A stretch of DNA of 5,709 bases, taken from an uncultured Pyrinomonas sp. GTDB taxonomy: Bacteria > Acidobacteriota > Blastocatellia > Pyrinomonadales > Pyrinomonadaceae. The translations under genes and the position numbers were made by a program. Below, piece after piece: positions 5,394 through 5,709 of the stretch. Position 1 is the first letter of the stretch. Each line of letters begins with the position of its first letter. The notes beneath the pieces were generated by a model. That model ran no database searches. It saw nothing but the letters and a program-made list of their open reading frames with translations, and was not told where the DNA came from. The DNA lies in NCBI GenBank assembly GCA_937135995.1, contig CAKZOF010000429.1, forward strand, positions 1 to 5,709, written 5' to 3'.

Positions 5394-5709
5394 TCAGCGT
5401 GCCGATTCGAACTCGACGCCCTCGTAGATTTCGCTCAACGGCAGCTCGCTGCCGAGCGAATTCAAGCGCAAGACGGCTTCCATCCCTTCGATCGTGCGTT
5501 CGAGCCAGCTTCCGTCTTGCTGTTTCGTTCGCTGTGTGACGTGTGGCCGATCTTGCGCGATCAACAAGTATTCCTCGAAAGTCGGGATCGATTTGTACCA
5601 CTCGAACTTCATGCCGCGATCGTAGTTTTCGGTCGTCGGCGAAAGCACCTCGGCGATCAACACGGGATTGACGAGCGCGTCGAGCACTTCGATGCGCCGA
5701 AACTCCGCC
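5394..5709 (-). CDS. Uma2-family (DUF820) putative restriction-like endonuclease, 5' end outside window
   Basis: The frame is open from the right edge to a TGA at 5394-5396, giving 104 visible residues that form the C-terminal half or more of a Uma2 protein (usually about 180-200 residues). Family marks are FRRIEVLDALVNPVLIAEVLSP, where Glu20 of the fragment is the likely PD-(D/E)xK acidic residue, then YDRGMKFEWYK with Lys34, FEEYLLIAQD, and a W-containing strand near DGSWLER. The first catalytic Asp would lie off the window. A GTG at 5687 is in frame but is not the true start, because the family match continues upstream of it (AEFRRIE). Uma2 proteins have a restriction-endonuclease fold. 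Their cellular role is not settled, and they are often present in many copies in cyanobacteria and some other phyla. The gene lies 71 bp before the MBL gene on the same strand. Confidence 0.88.
   Translation of the reverse strand, partial: AEFRRIEVLDALVNPVLIAEVLSPTTENYDRGMKFEWYKSIPTFEEYLLIAQDRPHVTQRTKQQDGSWLERTIEGMEAVLRLNSLGSELPLSEIYEGVEFESAR

Noticed and set aside
5323..5601. In-frame 93-residue N-terminal extension of the MBL/beta-CASP protein
   Set aside because: It overlaps the Uma2 coding sequence in another frame, has no family resemblance, and a strong ribosome binding site lies directly before the ATG at 5322.
1..5709. CRISPR array, tRNA, rRNA, insertion sequence or phage module
   Set aside because: Reading both strands showed no regularly spaced repeats, cloverleaf, transposase motif or phage gene.

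Overview
The window holds six clear genes. Only the first, a 3' fragment at the left edge, is on the plus strand. Reading the minus strand from right to left, the rest are the 3' part of a Uma2-family gene, an MBL-fold/beta-CASP ribonuclease, sucD, ndk, nuoI and a HAD-family hydrolase. GC content is moderately high and coding is dense. The housekeeping proteins (SucD, Ndk, NuoI) are intact, so this looks like an ordinary bacterial chromosome. The sucD-ndk-nuoI order, the standalone nuoI, the codon use and the Uma2 gene would suit an Acidobacteriota genome of the Blastocatellia type. That placement is recall and inference, not proof.

Layout. Positions 1-375 (+) encode the C-terminal end of an unrecognised protein. 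It converges on the HAD hydrolase (467-1165, -), which probably has its own promoter near 1205-1233. A good intrinsic terminator (1251-1296, -) separates the HAD gene from nuoI (1319-1840). ndk (1895-2314) lies 54 bp upstream of nuoI. sucD (2634-3506) lies 319 bp upstream of ndk, across a gap with no convincing gene. sucD starts with TTG behind a clear Shine-Dalgarno and a candidate promoter with an abutting palindrome. The next 418 bp (3507-3924) have no recognisable gene but do have coding-like stretches in two frames. Then come the MBL/beta-CASP gene (3925-5322) and the Uma2 fragment (5394 to the right edge).

How the genes fit together. SucD (TCA cycle substrate-level phosphorylation), Ndk (nucleotide triphosphate exchange) and NuoI (electron transfer in complex I) form a small energy-metabolism group on one strand. 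The partners SucC and the other Nuo subunits are not in the window and must be encoded elsewhere. The MBL/beta-CASP protein and the Uma2 protein are both predicted nucleases. They sit in tandem, but nothing in the sequence shows that they work together.

I found no CRISPR array, tRNA, rRNA, insertion sequence or clear new multi-gene system. The points most worth a second look are the coding-like remnant between the MBL gene and sucD, the sucD control region, the separated single subunits sucD and nuoI, and the Asp-to-Asn change in motif I of the HAD protein.
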